Below, piece after piece: positions 29,348 to 38,462 of a DNA stretch of 64,000 bases. How positions within the stretch are numbered: position 1 is the stretch's first letter; each line of letters begins with the position of its first letter. The stretch comes from DASUPK01 sp963804595. GTDB taxonomy: Bacteria; Actinomycetota; Thermoleophilia; Solirubrobacterales; 70-9. Below the pieces are notes generated by a model. The model saw only the letters and a list, made by a program, of their open reading frames with translations, made no database searches and was not told the DNA's origin. The stretch is from contig CAWDQZ010000008.1 of assembly GCA_963804595.1 (NCBI GenBank), positions 62,001 through 126,000 of the forward strand, written 5' to 3'. A program made the translations under genes and the position numbers.

Positions 29348-30028
29348 ATGCATTCGCGAGAGGTCACTTCCCTCGGACGGGCATGGCGGGAGTTCCTCCA
29401 CCGGGAGTCTCCTTGGGCGATCGGCTCGGGCATCCTCGCCCTCGCGATATTGCGCGTGCTGGTCGGCCATCCGACTTGGAGGGATGCCGTTGCCGTCGCC
29501 TCGATGGTTGCCGTGTATCCCTTCGGCGAGTGGGCGATCCACGTCTACCTGTTGCACGCCAAGCCGTTCAGGATCCGGGGCCGCCGGGTGGACACGATGG
29601 CGGCACGGGCGCATCGGGCCCATCACCGCGAGCCCAACGACCTCGACATGGTCCTCCTCTACTGGTGGCAGGCCGCGCTTCTGATGCTTCTGGCGGTCCC
29701 GCTGACGATCGCCGCTGGCGCCCTGATCGTCACGCCGACCGCTGGTCCGGTGCCCCTCGGCGCCCTGATCAGCGCTGGACTCGCCGGCTTTGTGATGATC
29801 TTCCTCTATGAGTGGACCCACTTCCTGATCCACACGGCGTACCGGCCCCGATCCGCCGCCTACCGGGCGATCTGGAAGAACCACCGCCTCCACCACTTCA
29901 AGAACGAGCATTTCTGGCACGGGGTGACCAACAACCTCAGCGACCGGGTACTGGGGACGAACCCCGATCAACGGGAGGTGCCGAGGTCGAAGACAGCACG
30001 TACGCTCGATCCGGGGGCAGCGCACTGA
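29348..30028 (+). CDS. Sterol desaturase / fatty acid hydroxylase-family membrane enzyme
   Basis: 226 residues with four or so membrane helices and the histidine clusters of the diiron hydroxylase family: HVYLLH, HRAHH, HFLIH and HRLHHF. These place two irons at the membrane surface for oxygen-dependent hydroxylation or desaturation of lipids. The substrate is not predictable; carotenoid or fatty acyl chains are possible. Translation starts at an ATG following CGCCGAG. The next gene begins 28 bases after the stop. Confidence 0.85.
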   Translation: MHSREVTSLGRAWREFLHRESPWAIGSGILALAILRVLVGHPTWRDAVAVASMVAVYPFGEWAIHVYLLHAKPFRIRGRRVDTMAARAHRAHHREPNDLDMVLLYWWQAALLMLLAVPLTIAAGALIVTPTAGPVPLGALISAGLAGFVMIFLYEWTHFLIHTAYRPRSAAYRAIWKNHRLHHFKNEHFWHGVTNNLSDRVLGTNPDQREVPRSKTARTLDPGAAH

Positions 30029-30056
30029 CTGATCGGGCCGTCGCGGTTCTGCAGCG

Positions 30057-30842
30057 ATGAGCCTCGACGAACGCTGGATCAGGTCGCTGCACGTCGAGGC
30101 GATGCGGCATGCCGACCTACACGGCGGCCACGAGCCGCACGTTCTCTTCCAGGCGTCGACGATCGGGGCGCTGCTCGAGGGTGCCTTCGAGGGTGACGTG
30201 AGCTTTGCGGAGCTGGCCGAGCACGGCGACCACGGGCTCGGCACCGTCAACCACCTGGATGGGGAGATGGTCGCGCTCGACGGCCGCTTCTACCGGGCCG
30301 ACGTCGAGGGCCGGATCGATGAGCTCCCGAGAGACGAGCGCACCCCGTTCGCGGTGGTCGTCCCCTTCGACCCCGATCTCGACTTCCACCTCGAGGGATC
30401 GAACGACCACGATGCGCTGCTGGCGGCGATCGAGAAGCGGATTCCATCCGGCGCCGCCACCAGTGCAGTTCGGATCGACGGTCGCTTCCCGCTTGTCGAG
30501 GCCCGCTCGGTCCCACGCCAGGAGCCGCCGTACCGCCCGCTCACCGAGGTCGTCGCGGATCAGCACGTGTTCCGACTTCGGGACGTCGCGGGATCGATGG
30601 TGGGCTTTCGCTTCCCCGCCTACGTGGAGGGCATCGAGGTGAGCGGCTGGCACCTGCACTTCATCAGCGAGGACCGTTCCCGCGGCGGCCACGTCCTGGA
30701 TTCCCGCTCCTCGTCGGTCAGCGTGGGACTCGATTCCTCCTGCGAGCTGCACGTCGAGCTTCCCCCTGGGGTCGGCCTGAACGATCCTGCGCACGCCGAC
30801 AGCACCCATGAGGCGATCGATCGGGTCGAGCGCCAGGCGTGA
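30057..30842 (+). CDS. budA: Alpha-acetolactate decarboxylase
   Basis: 261 residues. The N terminus has FQASTIGALLEGAFEGDVSF and HGLGTVNHLDGEMVALDG; the zinc site is in GWHLHFISEDRSRGGHVLD (HxH plus a later His). The enzyme converts 2-acetolactate to acetoin, a step of butanediol metabolism and a way to drain excess valine precursors. No acetolactate synthase or butanediol dehydrogenase lies nearby. Confidence 0.88.
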   Translation: MSLDERWIRSLHVEAMRHADLHGGHEPHVLFQASTIGALLEGAFEGDVSFAELAEHGDHGLGTVNHLDGEMVALDGRFYRADVEGRIDELPRDERTPFAVVVPFDPDLDFHLEGSNDHDALLAAIEKRIPSGAATSAVRIDGRFPLVEARSVPRQEPPYRPLTEVVADQHVFRLRDVAGSMVGFRFPAYVEGIEVSGWHLHFISEDRSRGGHVLDSRSSSVSVGLDSSCELHVELPPGVGLNDPAHADSTHEAIDRVERQA

Positions 30843-30935
30843 AACCGCTCACACACCCGGAATTGGGCTGATCTGCGACTCCGAGATCTGGTTCAATCGC
30901 CGGGCTAGGGCTTCACCTAGCAGGGAGAAGGACAG

Positions 30936-31979
30936 ATGTTGGAGCGGTCTCGACTCAGGGCCAAGACAGGTGTTCTATGCGTTGCCGTTGCCGCGCTTGC
31001 GGGCGTTGTCGTCGCCGCCACGGCAATCGCCTCCGGATGCCGCCACCCGACGATCATCGGGGATCCCGTGGTCGGCAACGTGCTCAGCGTGACCTTCACG
31101 GCCGAGGGCACGGACACTTCCACCTCCACGGGCGAGTTCGACGGGCTGTACCGCTGGCAGAGCTGCGACCCCGCTGTCGCTGACTGCTTCGCCTCCACCT
31201 CGCACCAGGACCCGAACTGGAGCGATCTGCCGGCGCCTGACGACAATCCGCACAACAACCCGATGTACGCGATCGTGTTCGCGGACCTGGGGCACTTCAT
31301 TCGTGTGCTCACCCACGAGAACAGTCTGGGCGCCAAGTGGACGGCCTCCGAGCCGGTGGGGCCGGTGACCGAGGAGGGAAGGGTGGCGCCTCCGCCGCCG
31401 CTCGAGCCCGAGCACGGCATCTCATTCCTCGCGCAGCCGACCGCCGGTACCGTGACGATCAAGGAGCCCGGCGCAAGCGGCTACAACCCGCTCACCGGTG
31501 AGGAGAAGATCCCGATGGGCAGCGTCGTCGACACCCGCGGCGGCACCGTCAGGGTGACCGCCGCGGTCGGCAACCTCGGCGACACCACCGCGGACAACTC
31601 GGTGAGCCTCTGGGACGGCCTGGTCCGGATCGAGCAGTCCGGTGACACCAACGCCGCGGCAACGGCCAAGCTCGTGGAGAAGCTCCGCTGCGGGAAGAAG
31701 AGGGGTGGCGAGGCGAAGGCCGGCAAATCCTCCGGCGCGGTGGCGACCAAGTCGGGCAAGCGTCGCAGGCGCGTCTGGGGCAGCGGTCATGGCAACTACA
31801 AGACCGCGGGCAGGGGTGGGACCGGAAGCGTCCGCGGCACCACCTGGCTCACCAAGGACACCTGCCGGGGCACCTTCTTCAAGGTCACCGACGGGATCGG
31901 GATCACGGTCTTCGACTTCGACCTCCGGCAGGCGTTCGACCTCGGCCCGGGCCAGAGCTACTTCGCGCGCAACCGCTGA
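30936..31979 (+). CDS. Secreted protein of unknown function
   Basis: 347 residues with a signal peptide (LCVAVAALAGVVVAATAIAS). The N-terminal region includes an Ig-like stretch (GDPVVGNVLSVTFTAEGTDT, YRWQSCD) typical of secreted actinobacterial proteins with surface-display Ig-like folds; the central part has a Lys/Arg/Gly-rich linker (GKKRGGEAKAGKSSG); the C-terminal domain contains CRGTFFKVTDGIGITVFDF, similar to FecR/surface-anchor tails in this phylum. The role is unknown. GGGAGAAGG precedes the ATG. Confidence 0.65.
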   Translation: MLERSRLRAKTGVLCVAVAALAGVVVAATAIASGCRHPTIIGDPVVGNVLSVTFTAEGTDTSTSTGEFDGLYRWQSCDPAVADCFASTSHQDPNWSDLPAPDDNPHNNPMYAIVFADLGHFIRVLTHENSLGAKWTASEPVGPVTEEGRVAPPPPLEPEHGISFLAQPTAGTVTIKEPGASGYNPLTGEEKIPMGSVVDTRGGTVRVTAAVGNLGDTTADNSVSLWDGLVRIEQSGDTNAAATAKLVEKLRCGKKRGGEAKAGKSSGAVATKSGKRRRRVWGSGHGNYKTAGRGGTGSVRGTTWLTKDTCRGTFFKVTDGIGITVFDFDLRQAFDLGPGQSYFARNR

Positions 31980-31988
31980 CCCGGCCGA

Positions 31989-33743
31989 TCAGGCCGGCGC
32001 CCAGACCCTGATCTCCTCGGCGCGTCCGCGGACGGGGAACGAGTCGACGAAGCTGAGCTTGCCGTCCCGCTCGGAGAGACGTTCCCGGGTGGAGTCGGCC
32101 ACGAACATGCTGTGGCCGCTGCCCTTGGTCATGCCCTCGAGACGGGCGGCGGTGTTGACGGTGTCCCCGATGGTCGTGAACTCGAGGCGCTGCTGCGAGC
32201 CGATGTTGCCCGCCATCACCGGGCCGCTGTTGAGGCCGATTCCGATCTGGAACTCGGCACCGACATCATTCTGATTCATCCACTCGTTGACCTTCGGCAG
32301 CCGGACCTCGAGCATCTCCTTCGCTGCTGCAAAGGCGCGGTCCGCGTGGTCGTTCATCTCGATCGGGGCACCGAACGTGGCCATGATCCCGTCGCCCATG
32401 AAGGAGATCAGCGTGCCGCCGTGGTCCATGACCGCCGCGGTCATCTCCTCGTGGTAGGCGTTCAGCACGTTGAGCACCTGGCCCGGATCGCGAGTCTCGG
32501 AAAAGGTCGTGAAGCCCCGGATGTCGCTGAAGAGGACCGTCACGTCCATCGCACGGCCCTCGAGCCGGAGGTCGTCGTCAGTACGAGCCAGGACCTGGCC
32601 GACCACCGACTCAGGGACGAAGCGGGCGAATGTGTCGCGGACGCGGCGGCGGATGAACGCCTCGCGCACGTAGTAGACGACCAGCGACCCGACCAGTGAC
32701 AGGCCGAGGGCGATCATCGGATAGAGAACCGGCACGATCCGCCCCGAGTTGAAGGCGACCTGGGCGCAGACGAGGTAGAGCCCGGCCGCGAGCAGGCCGA
32801 GGGCGAGTGCCCGGATCGGCGAGAGCCGGTAGCTCGCCAGAGGCGCGATCACCCCCATCAGCGCGATCAGGAAGAGGTCGAAGCCCAATGGGGTCGATTT
32901 GAGCGGGAAGCCGTCGAGGGCCGTCGCGATCGCGTTCGCGTTGATCTCGGCTCCCGAGGTCAAATCGCTGCGGCTCATCGGAGTCTCCGCAATGTCCTTC
33001 AGGGCCGGGTCCGAGGCGCCGACGACGACGACCTTGTCCTCGAACGTTCCGGGCGCGAACTGGCCGGTGAGGACGCGCGAGAACGGCACCGACGGGTAGG
33101 TGCCGGGGCCGCCCGCGTAGTCGATCCAGGCCGTGGGGCCGCCCATCTGCTCGGTCGTGATCGGCTTTCCGGAGGCGATCTCGGCGGCCACCAGCGAGAA
33201 GCTCTCCATGTTTCCCACCTCGTAGGGGACCCGGCGCCGGACGCCGTCCGAGTCCTCGCCGATCTGGGTGTTGCCGGCGCGCGCCCCGATGTCGTCGAGG
33301 GTCTTCTGACCGCCGAAGACCCCGCTGCGGCCCTGCGGGTCGGGCTGACTGTCGGCGAACACGACCTTGTTCGGGCCGGCGCGCGCCACCGCGTTGATCA
33401 GGGCGCTGTCCTGCTTCGGCTTGGTGGGCTGGAGGAACTCGACGTCGTAGGCGATCGCCTTCGGGTTCTCCTGGCTGATCGCGTCGATGACGCGGGCGTG
33501 CAGCGAACGCGGGAAGGGGAACCGCACCGGCAGTTCACGGGACGTGGTGTCGTCGATCAGGACGAGGACGATGTCGTCCCTGGGCTGCTCGTCGCCTCGG
33601 ATCGAGAAGCGGGTGTCGACGCTCGCCAGTTCGGTGTCGTGGAAGAGGCCGGTGGCGTAGAGGAGCAGCGCGATGCCGGCCGAGGCGATCGCGACCGCCG
33701 CGAGCAGATACCGATAGGAGCCGCCCCTAACAACCTGCTTCAT
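31989..33743 (-). CDS. CHASE2-domain adenylate/guanylate cyclase
   Basis: 584 residues. An N-terminal membrane helix, an extracellular CHASE2 sensor (TELASVDTRFSIRGDEQPRD to PGTFEDKVVVVGASDPALKD), three membrane helices and a class III cyclase domain: metal Asp in VTVLFSDIRGFTTFSE, GDGIMATFGAP, then IGIGLNSGPVMAGNIGSQQR and FTTIGDTVNTAARLE. It makes cAMP (or cGMP) in response to an unknown external signal. The ATG at 33,743 is chosen for its GGGAGAGGG upstream. Confidence 0.9.
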   Translation of the reverse strand: MKQVVRGGSYRYLLAAVAIASAGIALLLYATGLFHDTELASVDTRFSIRGDEQPRDDIVLVLIDDTTSRELPVRFPFPRSLHARVIDAISQENPKAIAYDVEFLQPTKPKQDSALINAVARAGPNKVVFADSQPDPQGRSGVFGGQKTLDDIGARAGNTQIGEDSDGVRRRVPYEVGNMESFSLVAAEIASGKPITTEQMGGPTAWIDYAGGPGTYPSVPFSRVLTGQFAPGTFEDKVVVVGASDPALKDIAETPMSRSDLTSGAEINANAIATALDGFPLKSTPLGFDLFLIALMGVIAPLASYRLSPIRALALGLLAAGLYLVCAQVAFNSGRIVPVLYPMIALGLSLVGSLVVYYVREAFIRRRVRDTFARFVPESVVGQVLARTDDDLRLEGRAMDVTVLFSDIRGFTTFSETRDPGQVLNVLNAYHEEMTAAVMDHGGTLISFMGDGIMATFGAPIEMNDHADRAFAAAKEMLEVRLPKVNEWMNQNDVGAEFQIGIGLNSGPVMAGNIGSQQRLEFTTIGDTVNTAARLEGMTKGSGHSMFVADSTRERLSERDGKLSFVDSFPVRGRAEEIRVWAPA

Positions 33744-33788
33744 GTGCCCTCTCCCGCCCCCTTGACGAGGAATCAGCCGCAATCTACA

Positions 33789-33862
33789 TCGGGGCGCCCG
33801 GATTTGAACCGGGGACCTCTGCCACCCAAAGGCAGCGCGCTACCAGGCTGCGCCACGCCCCG
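33789..33862 (-). tRNA. tRNA-Pro (anticodon TGG)
   Basis: Acceptor CGGGGCG / CGCCCCG, discriminator A; anticodon arm CTGCC-TTTGGGT-GGCAG gives TGG; T loop TTCAAAT. Confidence 0.95.
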
Positions 33863-33890
33863 TTGCGAGCGAGTCTAGGGTGTCGCCCCC

Positions 33891-35147
33891 ATGGCAGAGG
33901 TGCATCCGCTTCAGGCCGTCCACTACGACCTCGGCATGGTCGGCGAGCTCGCCGACGTCGTCGCACCGCCGTATGACGTGATCGACGATCGGCAGCGGGC
34001 CGAGCTCGCCGCGCGCTCGCCGTACAACGTCGTCGAGCTGGACCTACCCCGCGACCCGGCCGGCGGCGATCCCTACGAGCACGCGGCTGAGCTGCTCGCG
34101 AACTGGACCGACGAGGGCATCCTGACCCGCGACTCAGACCGGACGATCTGGGCGATCGAGCAGGCCTACACCGCGCCCGACGAGTCCCGCCTCACGCGCC
34201 GCGGTTTTCTCGCCCGGGTCAAGCTCGCGCCCTACGGCGAGGGGATCCGGCCGCACGAGCGCACCCAGCCGGGCCCGAAGGAGGACCGGCTGAGGCTGAC
34301 GCGCGCGACTCGTCACAACCTCTCACCGATCTTCTCCCTCCATCCCGGCAACGCCTGGCGGCACCTCGAGCCGGCGCTGGGCGGCGAGCCCTGGGGGGAG
34401 GTGACCGACGCCGACGGCACCACCCACCGCGTCTGGCGGATCGAGGACCCGACGGTCCACGAGGCGATCGCAGCGGAGCTGGACTCCGAAGACCTGCTGA
34501 TCGCGGACGGGCACCACCGCTATGAGACCTCCCTCGCCTACCAGCGCGAAGTGGGCGAGGGCGGCCCGGCCGACTACGTCCTCATGGCGCTCGTCTCCCT
34601 GGAGGACCCGGGCCTCACCGTCTTCCCCACCCACCGCCTGATCTCCGGTCTGGCCGACGACCCCGCGAAGCAGGAGGCCCTCGGCACCGGTCTCAAGGAG
34701 CTGTTCGAGATCGAGGAGGTCTCCTCCGAGCAGCTCGACCCTGCCGGGATCGAAGGCGTGGGCGTCTTCGGCTACATCGACTCGCACTTCAAGCGCGGCT
34801 TCCGGCTGCGGCTCGCCTCCAACCCGGCGCTCGATCGGTCGCTCGCTGAGCGCTCCGAGGCATATCGAACGCTCGACGCGGCGATCCTCGAGGAGCTGGT
34901 CCTCAAGGGAATCCTGGGAATGAGCGCTGACGACATCGCCGCGAAACGCGGCATCGGCTACACCCCGAGCATCGACGACGCCTTCGCCAAGCTCGACGCG
35001 GGCGACTACCAGGCCGCTTTCATCCTTCGCCCGACCCCGGTGGAGCAGGTCCGCGAGGTGGCCGCGGAGGGCGAGACGATGCCGCCCAAATCGACCTATT
35101 TCTTCCCGAAGCTCCTCACCGGCCTCGTCTTCAACCCGCTGAGCTGA
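33891..35147 (+). CDS. DUF1015-family protein
   Basis: 418 residues matching the DUF1015 (SerC-associated) family: VHPLQAVHYD, then ADVVAPPYDVIDDRQRAELA, SPYNVVELDLPRD, and LLIADGHHRYETSLAYQRE with the conserved DGHHRYE motif. Its function is not established; in other bacteria it is often found near serine biosynthesis genes, which is not the case here. The last 17 bases overlap the convergent VOC pseudogene. Confidence 0.85.
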   Translation: MAEVHPLQAVHYDLGMVGELADVVAPPYDVIDDRQRAELAARSPYNVVELDLPRDPAGGDPYEHAAELLANWTDEGILTRDSDRTIWAIEQAYTAPDESRLTRRGFLARVKLAPYGEGIRPHERTQPGPKEDRLRLTRATRHNLSPIFSLHPGNAWRHLEPALGGEPWGEVTDADGTTHRVWRIEDPTVHEAIAAELDSEDLLIADGHHRYETSLAYQREVGEGGPADYVLMALVSLEDPGLTVFPTHRLISGLADDPAKQEALGTGLKELFEIEEVSSEQLDPAGIEGVGVFGYIDSHFKRGFRLRLASNPALDRSLAERSEAYRTLDAAILEELVLKGILGMSADDIAAKRGIGYTPSIDDAFAKLDAGDYQAAFILRPTPVEQVREVAAEGETMPPKSTYFFPKLLTGLVFNPLS

Positions 35148-35363
35148 CCTCGCCCAGCTGGATCCGGTTGCCGTCCGGATCGGCCAGCATCACCGTCCTG
35201 GTGTTCTCGTTCAGCTGCTGGACGTCTCCGGTCTCGATCCCGCGTTCGTTCAACTCTCGTTCGGGGTCATGTCGGGCGGGCGGCCGAGGAAGCGCTCCCA
35301 CCAGTCGATCGCAGGGTCCAGCTCGGCCACCGGGATCCCCGCGAACAACACGTCGATCGCCAT
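35131..35363 (-). pseudogene. VOC/glyoxalase-family gene with internal deletion
   Basis: Starts MAIDVLFAGIPVAELDPAID WWERFLGRPPDMTPNE after a strong AAAGGAGG, then jumps frame to RELNERGIETGDVQQLN and ADPDGNRIQLGE. The middle of the domain (about 40 residues containing one metal ligand) is missing, so no active enzyme can result. Confidence 0.75.
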
Positions 35364-35398
35364 CCGGCCTCCTTTCGCGCGTTGGATAAGGTCGGTTC

Positions 35399-35968
35399 GT
35401 GGTCAAGATCTACACCCGCAAGGGCGATGACGGCACGACCAGCCTCTGGTACGGCGGACGCGTGCCGAAGACGGACGTGCGGACCGAGGCCTACGGTTCG
35501 CTGGACGAGGCGAACTCCGCGCTCGGTGTCGCCCGCTCGCTCTGCACCGAAGACCGGGCGGAACTCCGCGACACCATCCTCACGCTGCAGCAGAACCTGT
35601 TCGTTGCGGGCGCCGAGCTGGCGACCGCGCCGGAGGCGGCGGAGCGGCTCGAGGGCGGCATCAGCCGGATCACGGACGAGATGGTCGAGCAGGTCGAGGC
35701 GGACATCGACCGCTACATGAGCCAGGTCGATCTCCCGCCCCGCTTCGTGATCCCGGGAGGGACCGAGCTCTCGGCCGCGCTCGACGTCGCCCGCTCCGCC
35801 ATCCGGCGCGCCGAGCGACGCGTCGTCGAGCTGCGCGATTCCGACGGGCTCGCGTCGGACATCGTCCTCCGGTACATCAACCGTGCCTCCGACCTCGCCT
35901 TCGCGCTGGCGCGCTTCGCCGACGAGGAGGAGCCGGAGATCTTCGAGGGCAGGGAAGGAAGCGGATGA
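35399..35968 (+). CDS. ATP:cob(I)alamin adenosyltransferase (PduO/MMAB type)
   Basis: 189 residues: N-terminal signature YTRKGDDGTTSLWYGGRVPK, then EAYGSLDEANSALG, and the C-terminal FVIPGGTELSAALDVARSAI, RRAERRVVEL. It transfers the adenosyl group to cobalamin to make coenzyme B12. A GTG start gives MVKIYTRKGD. The OsmC gene overlaps by four bases (ATGA), making an operon with the SDR and NUDIX genes. Confidence 0.9.
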   Translation: MVKIYTRKGDDGTTSLWYGGRVPKTDVRTEAYGSLDEANSALGVARSLCTEDRAELRDTILTLQQNLFVAGAELATAPEAAERLEGGISRITDEMVEQVEADIDRYMSQVDLPPRFVIPGGTELSAALDVARSAIRRAERRVVELRDSDGLASDIVLRYINRASDLAFALARFADEEEPEIFEGREGSG

Positions 35969-36384
35969 GGCACGCGGTCGTCCGCCGGCGACAGGGCTAC
36001 GAGCACGAGGTCGAGATCCGCGAGCACCGGCTGATCGTCGACGAGCCGCAGGATAAGGGCGGCACCGATCAGGGCCCCACGCCCGGCGAGCTGCTCGCCT
36101 CCTCACTGGCGAGCTGCACCGCCATCACGATCGAGATGTATGCCGACCGCAAGGAGTGGGGACTCGGCACGGTTGAGGTCGCGGTCGACTTCGAAGAGGC
36201 GACCGCCGACGATCCCCCGAAATTCGACGTGAAGATCACGCTGGGGGCGGAGCTCAGCGAGGAGACGCGGCAGAAGATCCTGACGATCGCCGGGAAGTGC
36301 CCGGTGCACCGAGCACTCAAGTCACAGGACGTGCAGATTCACGACTCGCTCGAGTTCATCGACGAGATCGAGGACGAGGACTGA
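35965..36384 (+). CDS. OsmC-family protein
   Basis: 139 residues: GPTPGELLASSLASCTAITI with the redox cysteine, and CPVHRAL with the second cysteine. OsmC/Ohr proteins are thiol peroxidases acting on organic hydroperoxides, or redox sensors. It is coupled to the upstream adenosyltransferase gene. Confidence 0.88.
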   Translation: MRHAVVRRRQGYEHEVEIREHRLIVDEPQDKGGTDQGPTPGELLASSLASCTAITIEMYADRKEWGLGTVEVAVDFEEATADDPPKFDVKITLGAELSEETRQKILTIAGKCPVHRALKSQDVQIHDSLEFIDEIEDED

Positions 36385-36387
36385 GGC

Positions 36388-37200
36388 ATGGAGCTCGGCC
36401 TCAAGGGCCGCGCCTGTGTGGTCACCGGTGCCAGCAGGGGGATCGGCCGGGCGACAGCCCGGCTGCTCTGCGCGGAGGGCGCCGATGTGCTCCTCGTCGC
36501 CCGCTCCGAGGGCCAGCTGGTGGAGGCCGCCGACGAGTCCGCGGCGGCCGGTGAGCGGGCGGGCGGACGCGCCGAGTCGCTCGTGGCGGACGTCTCTGAG
36601 CCCGAGACGGCCATGCTGATCGTGCGGGAGGCCGAGGACCGCCTCGGACAGGTCGACGTCCTCGTCAACAACGCCGGCACCGCGAGGTGGCGGGACCTGG
36701 ACGAGGTGCCGGACGAGGACTGGTACGCGGCCTGGGAGCTGAACGTGATGGCGCCGATGCGGCTGATGCGGGCCACCGCCCCGGCGATGCGGAAGCGCGG
36801 CTGGGGCCGGGTCGTGAACGTATCCAGCACGGCCGGAAAGCGGCCGTCGGCCTCGATGCCCGAGTACTCGGTGGCGAAGGCGGCCGAGCTCTCCCTCTCC
36901 CGCCTCTTCGCGGACCGCTTCGCTCCCCACGGCGTCTTGATCAACGCGATCTGTCCGGGGCCGGTCAAGTCCGAGCTCTGGATGAACGAGGGCGGATTGC
37001 TCGACCAGTCGATGGAGCACGGCGGATACGAAAGCCGCGATGAGGCACTCGACGCCGCCGGGTCCAAGCGCCCGATCGGCCGTCTCGCCGAGCCGGAGGA
37101 GATCGCCGGGGCGATCGTCTTCCTCTGCTCGGAGCACGCCTCGTACACCTCAGGCGCCGCCTGGAGCGTCGATGGCGGAACGGTCCAGGTCATCATCTGA
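36388..37200 (+). CDS. Short-chain dehydrogenase/reductase
   Basis: 270 residues: cofactor motif TGASRGIGRA, NNAG (DVLVNNAGTARW), catalytic Ser in NVSSTAGKRP and YSVAK for the Tyr/Lys pair. An NAD(P)-dependent oxidoreductase with substrate unknown. It begins three bases after the OsmC stop; the NUDIX gene overlaps its 3' end by 29 bases. Confidence 0.88.
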   Translation: MELGLKGRACVVTGASRGIGRATARLLCAEGADVLLVARSEGQLVEAADESAAAGERAGGRAESLVADVSEPETAMLIVREAEDRLGQVDVLVNNAGTARWRDLDEVPDEDWYAAWELNVMAPMRLMRATAPAMRKRGWGRVVNVSSTAGKRPSASMPEYSVAKAAELSLSRLFADRFAPHGVLINAICPGPVKSELWMNEGGLLDQSMEHGGYESRDEALDAAGSKRPIGRLAEPEEIAGAIVFLCSEHASYTSGAAWSVDGGTVQVII

Positions 37201-37750
37201 TCTGGCCGAGCTGCTCCTCACCCCCGCCGAGGCCGGGGACTTGGAGGCGCACGGCCGCACGGAGGCTGCGGTGCTCGTCCCGATGCACGGCTGGCCGGAC
37301 AATCCCGGGCTCGTCCTCACCGAGCGCCGCTCTGACCTGAAGCGCCACGCCGGCGAGATCTCCTTCCCCGGAGGGCGGCGGGACGCCGGCGAGGAGCTGA
37401 TCGACACCGCTCTGCGCGAGGCGGAGGAGGAGATCGGCCTATCCCGCGACAACGTCGAGGTCGTCGGCGCCCTGCCGCCGATCGGCACCTTCGTCACCAA
37501 CTACAAGATCACGCCCTTCGTCGGCCTGATCGGGGAGGGCATGCGCTTCGAGCCCAACCCCACGGAGGTCGAGAGCGTTCTGGTCGCCTCGCTCGAGGAC
37601 CTGACCGCCGCCTACGAGAGGCGCAGGCTGGTTCGCCGGGGCGTCCCAATCAAGACCGACACCTACCTGATCGGTGACAAGCTGATCTGGGGCGCCACGG
37701 CGCGGATCCTGGCAATGCTGTTCGAGCGCCTCGACTCCGATGACCGATGA
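37172..37750 (+). CDS. NUDIX hydrolase, CoA pyrophosphatase-like
   Basis: 192 residues. The Nudix box is complete: GGRRDAGEELIDTALREAEEEIGL (positions GxxxxxExxxxxxxREUxEExGU). The upstream LTERRSDLKRHAGEISFPGG is the pattern of NudL/CoA diphosphatases, which hydrolyse CoA to 4'-phosphopantetheine and 3',5'-ADP. The ATG at 37,172 lies within the SDR gene in another frame and gives MAERSRSSS. Confidence 0.85.
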   Translation: MAERSRSSSDLAELLLTPAEAGDLEAHGRTEAAVLVPMHGWPDNPGLVLTERRSDLKRHAGEISFPGGRRDAGEELIDTALREAEEEIGLSRDNVEVVGALPPIGTFVTNYKITPFVGLIGEGMRFEPNPTEVESVLVASLEDLTAAYERRRLVRRGVPIKTDTYLIGDKLIWGATARILAMLFERLDSDDR

Positions 37751-37780
37751 GTTTCGATGAGAGAGGAGGTCTGTAGGGAC

Positions 37781-38419
37781 ATGAGCAAGGTGAGAGGTGA
37801 CATCTCGGTTTCCCTGGACGGCTACGTCGCCGGCCCGAATCAGAGCGAGGAGAACCCGCTCGGCGAGGGCGGCGAGGAGCTCCACGACTGGGTCATCGAG
37901 CTCAAAGCATGGCGAGAGCCGCATGGCAGGCCGGGGGGCGAGGTCAACGCCAGCAGCGAGGTGGTCGAGGAGGCGAGTGCCAACGTCGGCGCCGAGATCA
38001 TGGGGCGCGGCAAGTTCGGCCCTCCGGACGGCGGGCCCTGGGGTGACGATCCCTGGCGAGGCTGGTGGGGCGAGGACCCGCCGTTCCACAAGCCCGTCTT
38101 CGTGCTCACCCACCACGAGCGCGAGCCGCTGACGCTCTCCGATACGACCTTCACATTCGTCACCGGCGGAATCGAGTCAGCTCTTGCCCAGGCGAGCGAG
38201 GCCGCCGGCGACAAGGACGTCTTCCTCGGCGGCGGCGCCGACTCCATCAACGAGTACCTGGCGGCCGGACTGGTCGACGAGATCGAGCTGCACGCCGTCC
38301 CGATCCTGCTCGGCGGTGGCGCGCGACTCTTCGATGGAGTCGGCGACCTGAAGCTTGAACAGCTCCGCGCGGTCGAAGCACCAGGCGTCACGCACCTGAA
38401 GTACCGCGTCGTGAGGTGA
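37781..38419 (+). CDS. Dihydrofolate reductase-family protein
   Basis: 212 residues of the RibD/DHFR-like family: ISVSLDGYVAGPNQS, EIMGRGKFG, FVLTHHEREPL, FLGGGADSINEYLAAGLVDE and HAVPILLGGGARLF. Members reduce pteridine- or pyrimidine-like substrates with NADPH; stand-alone ones are mostly uncharacterised. I prefer the ATG at 37,781, which gives the usual SKVRGDISVSLDG beginning; an earlier ATG at 37,757 is possible. Confidence 0.82.
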   Translation: MSKVRGDISVSLDGYVAGPNQSEENPLGEGGEELHDWVIELKAWREPHGRPGGEVNASSEVVEEASANVGAEIMGRGKFGPPDGGPWGDDPWRGWWGEDPPFHKPVFVLTHHEREPLTLSDTTFTFVTGGIESALAQASEAAGDKDVFLGGGADSINEYLAAGLVDEIELHAVPILLGGGARLFDGVGDLKLEQLRAVEAPGVTHLKYRVVR

Positions 38420-38421
38420 GA

Positions 38422-38451
38422 GGAGCGGCCGGTCGGCGGGCCGGCCGCTCC
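38422..38451. terminator. Bidirectional terminator between convergent genes
   Basis: GGAGCGGCCGG (38,422-38,432) and CCGGCCGCTCC (38,441-38,451) form a perfect 11-bp stem between the stop codons of the DHFR-like and rhodanese genes. Confidence 0.65.
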
Positions 38452-38462
38452 CTTGCCGCCTT

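Noticed and set aside
28992..33862. tRNA-Arg and tRNA-Pro as further island attachment sites
   Set aside because: I found no second fragment of either tRNA in the window, and gene content is ordinary on both sides.
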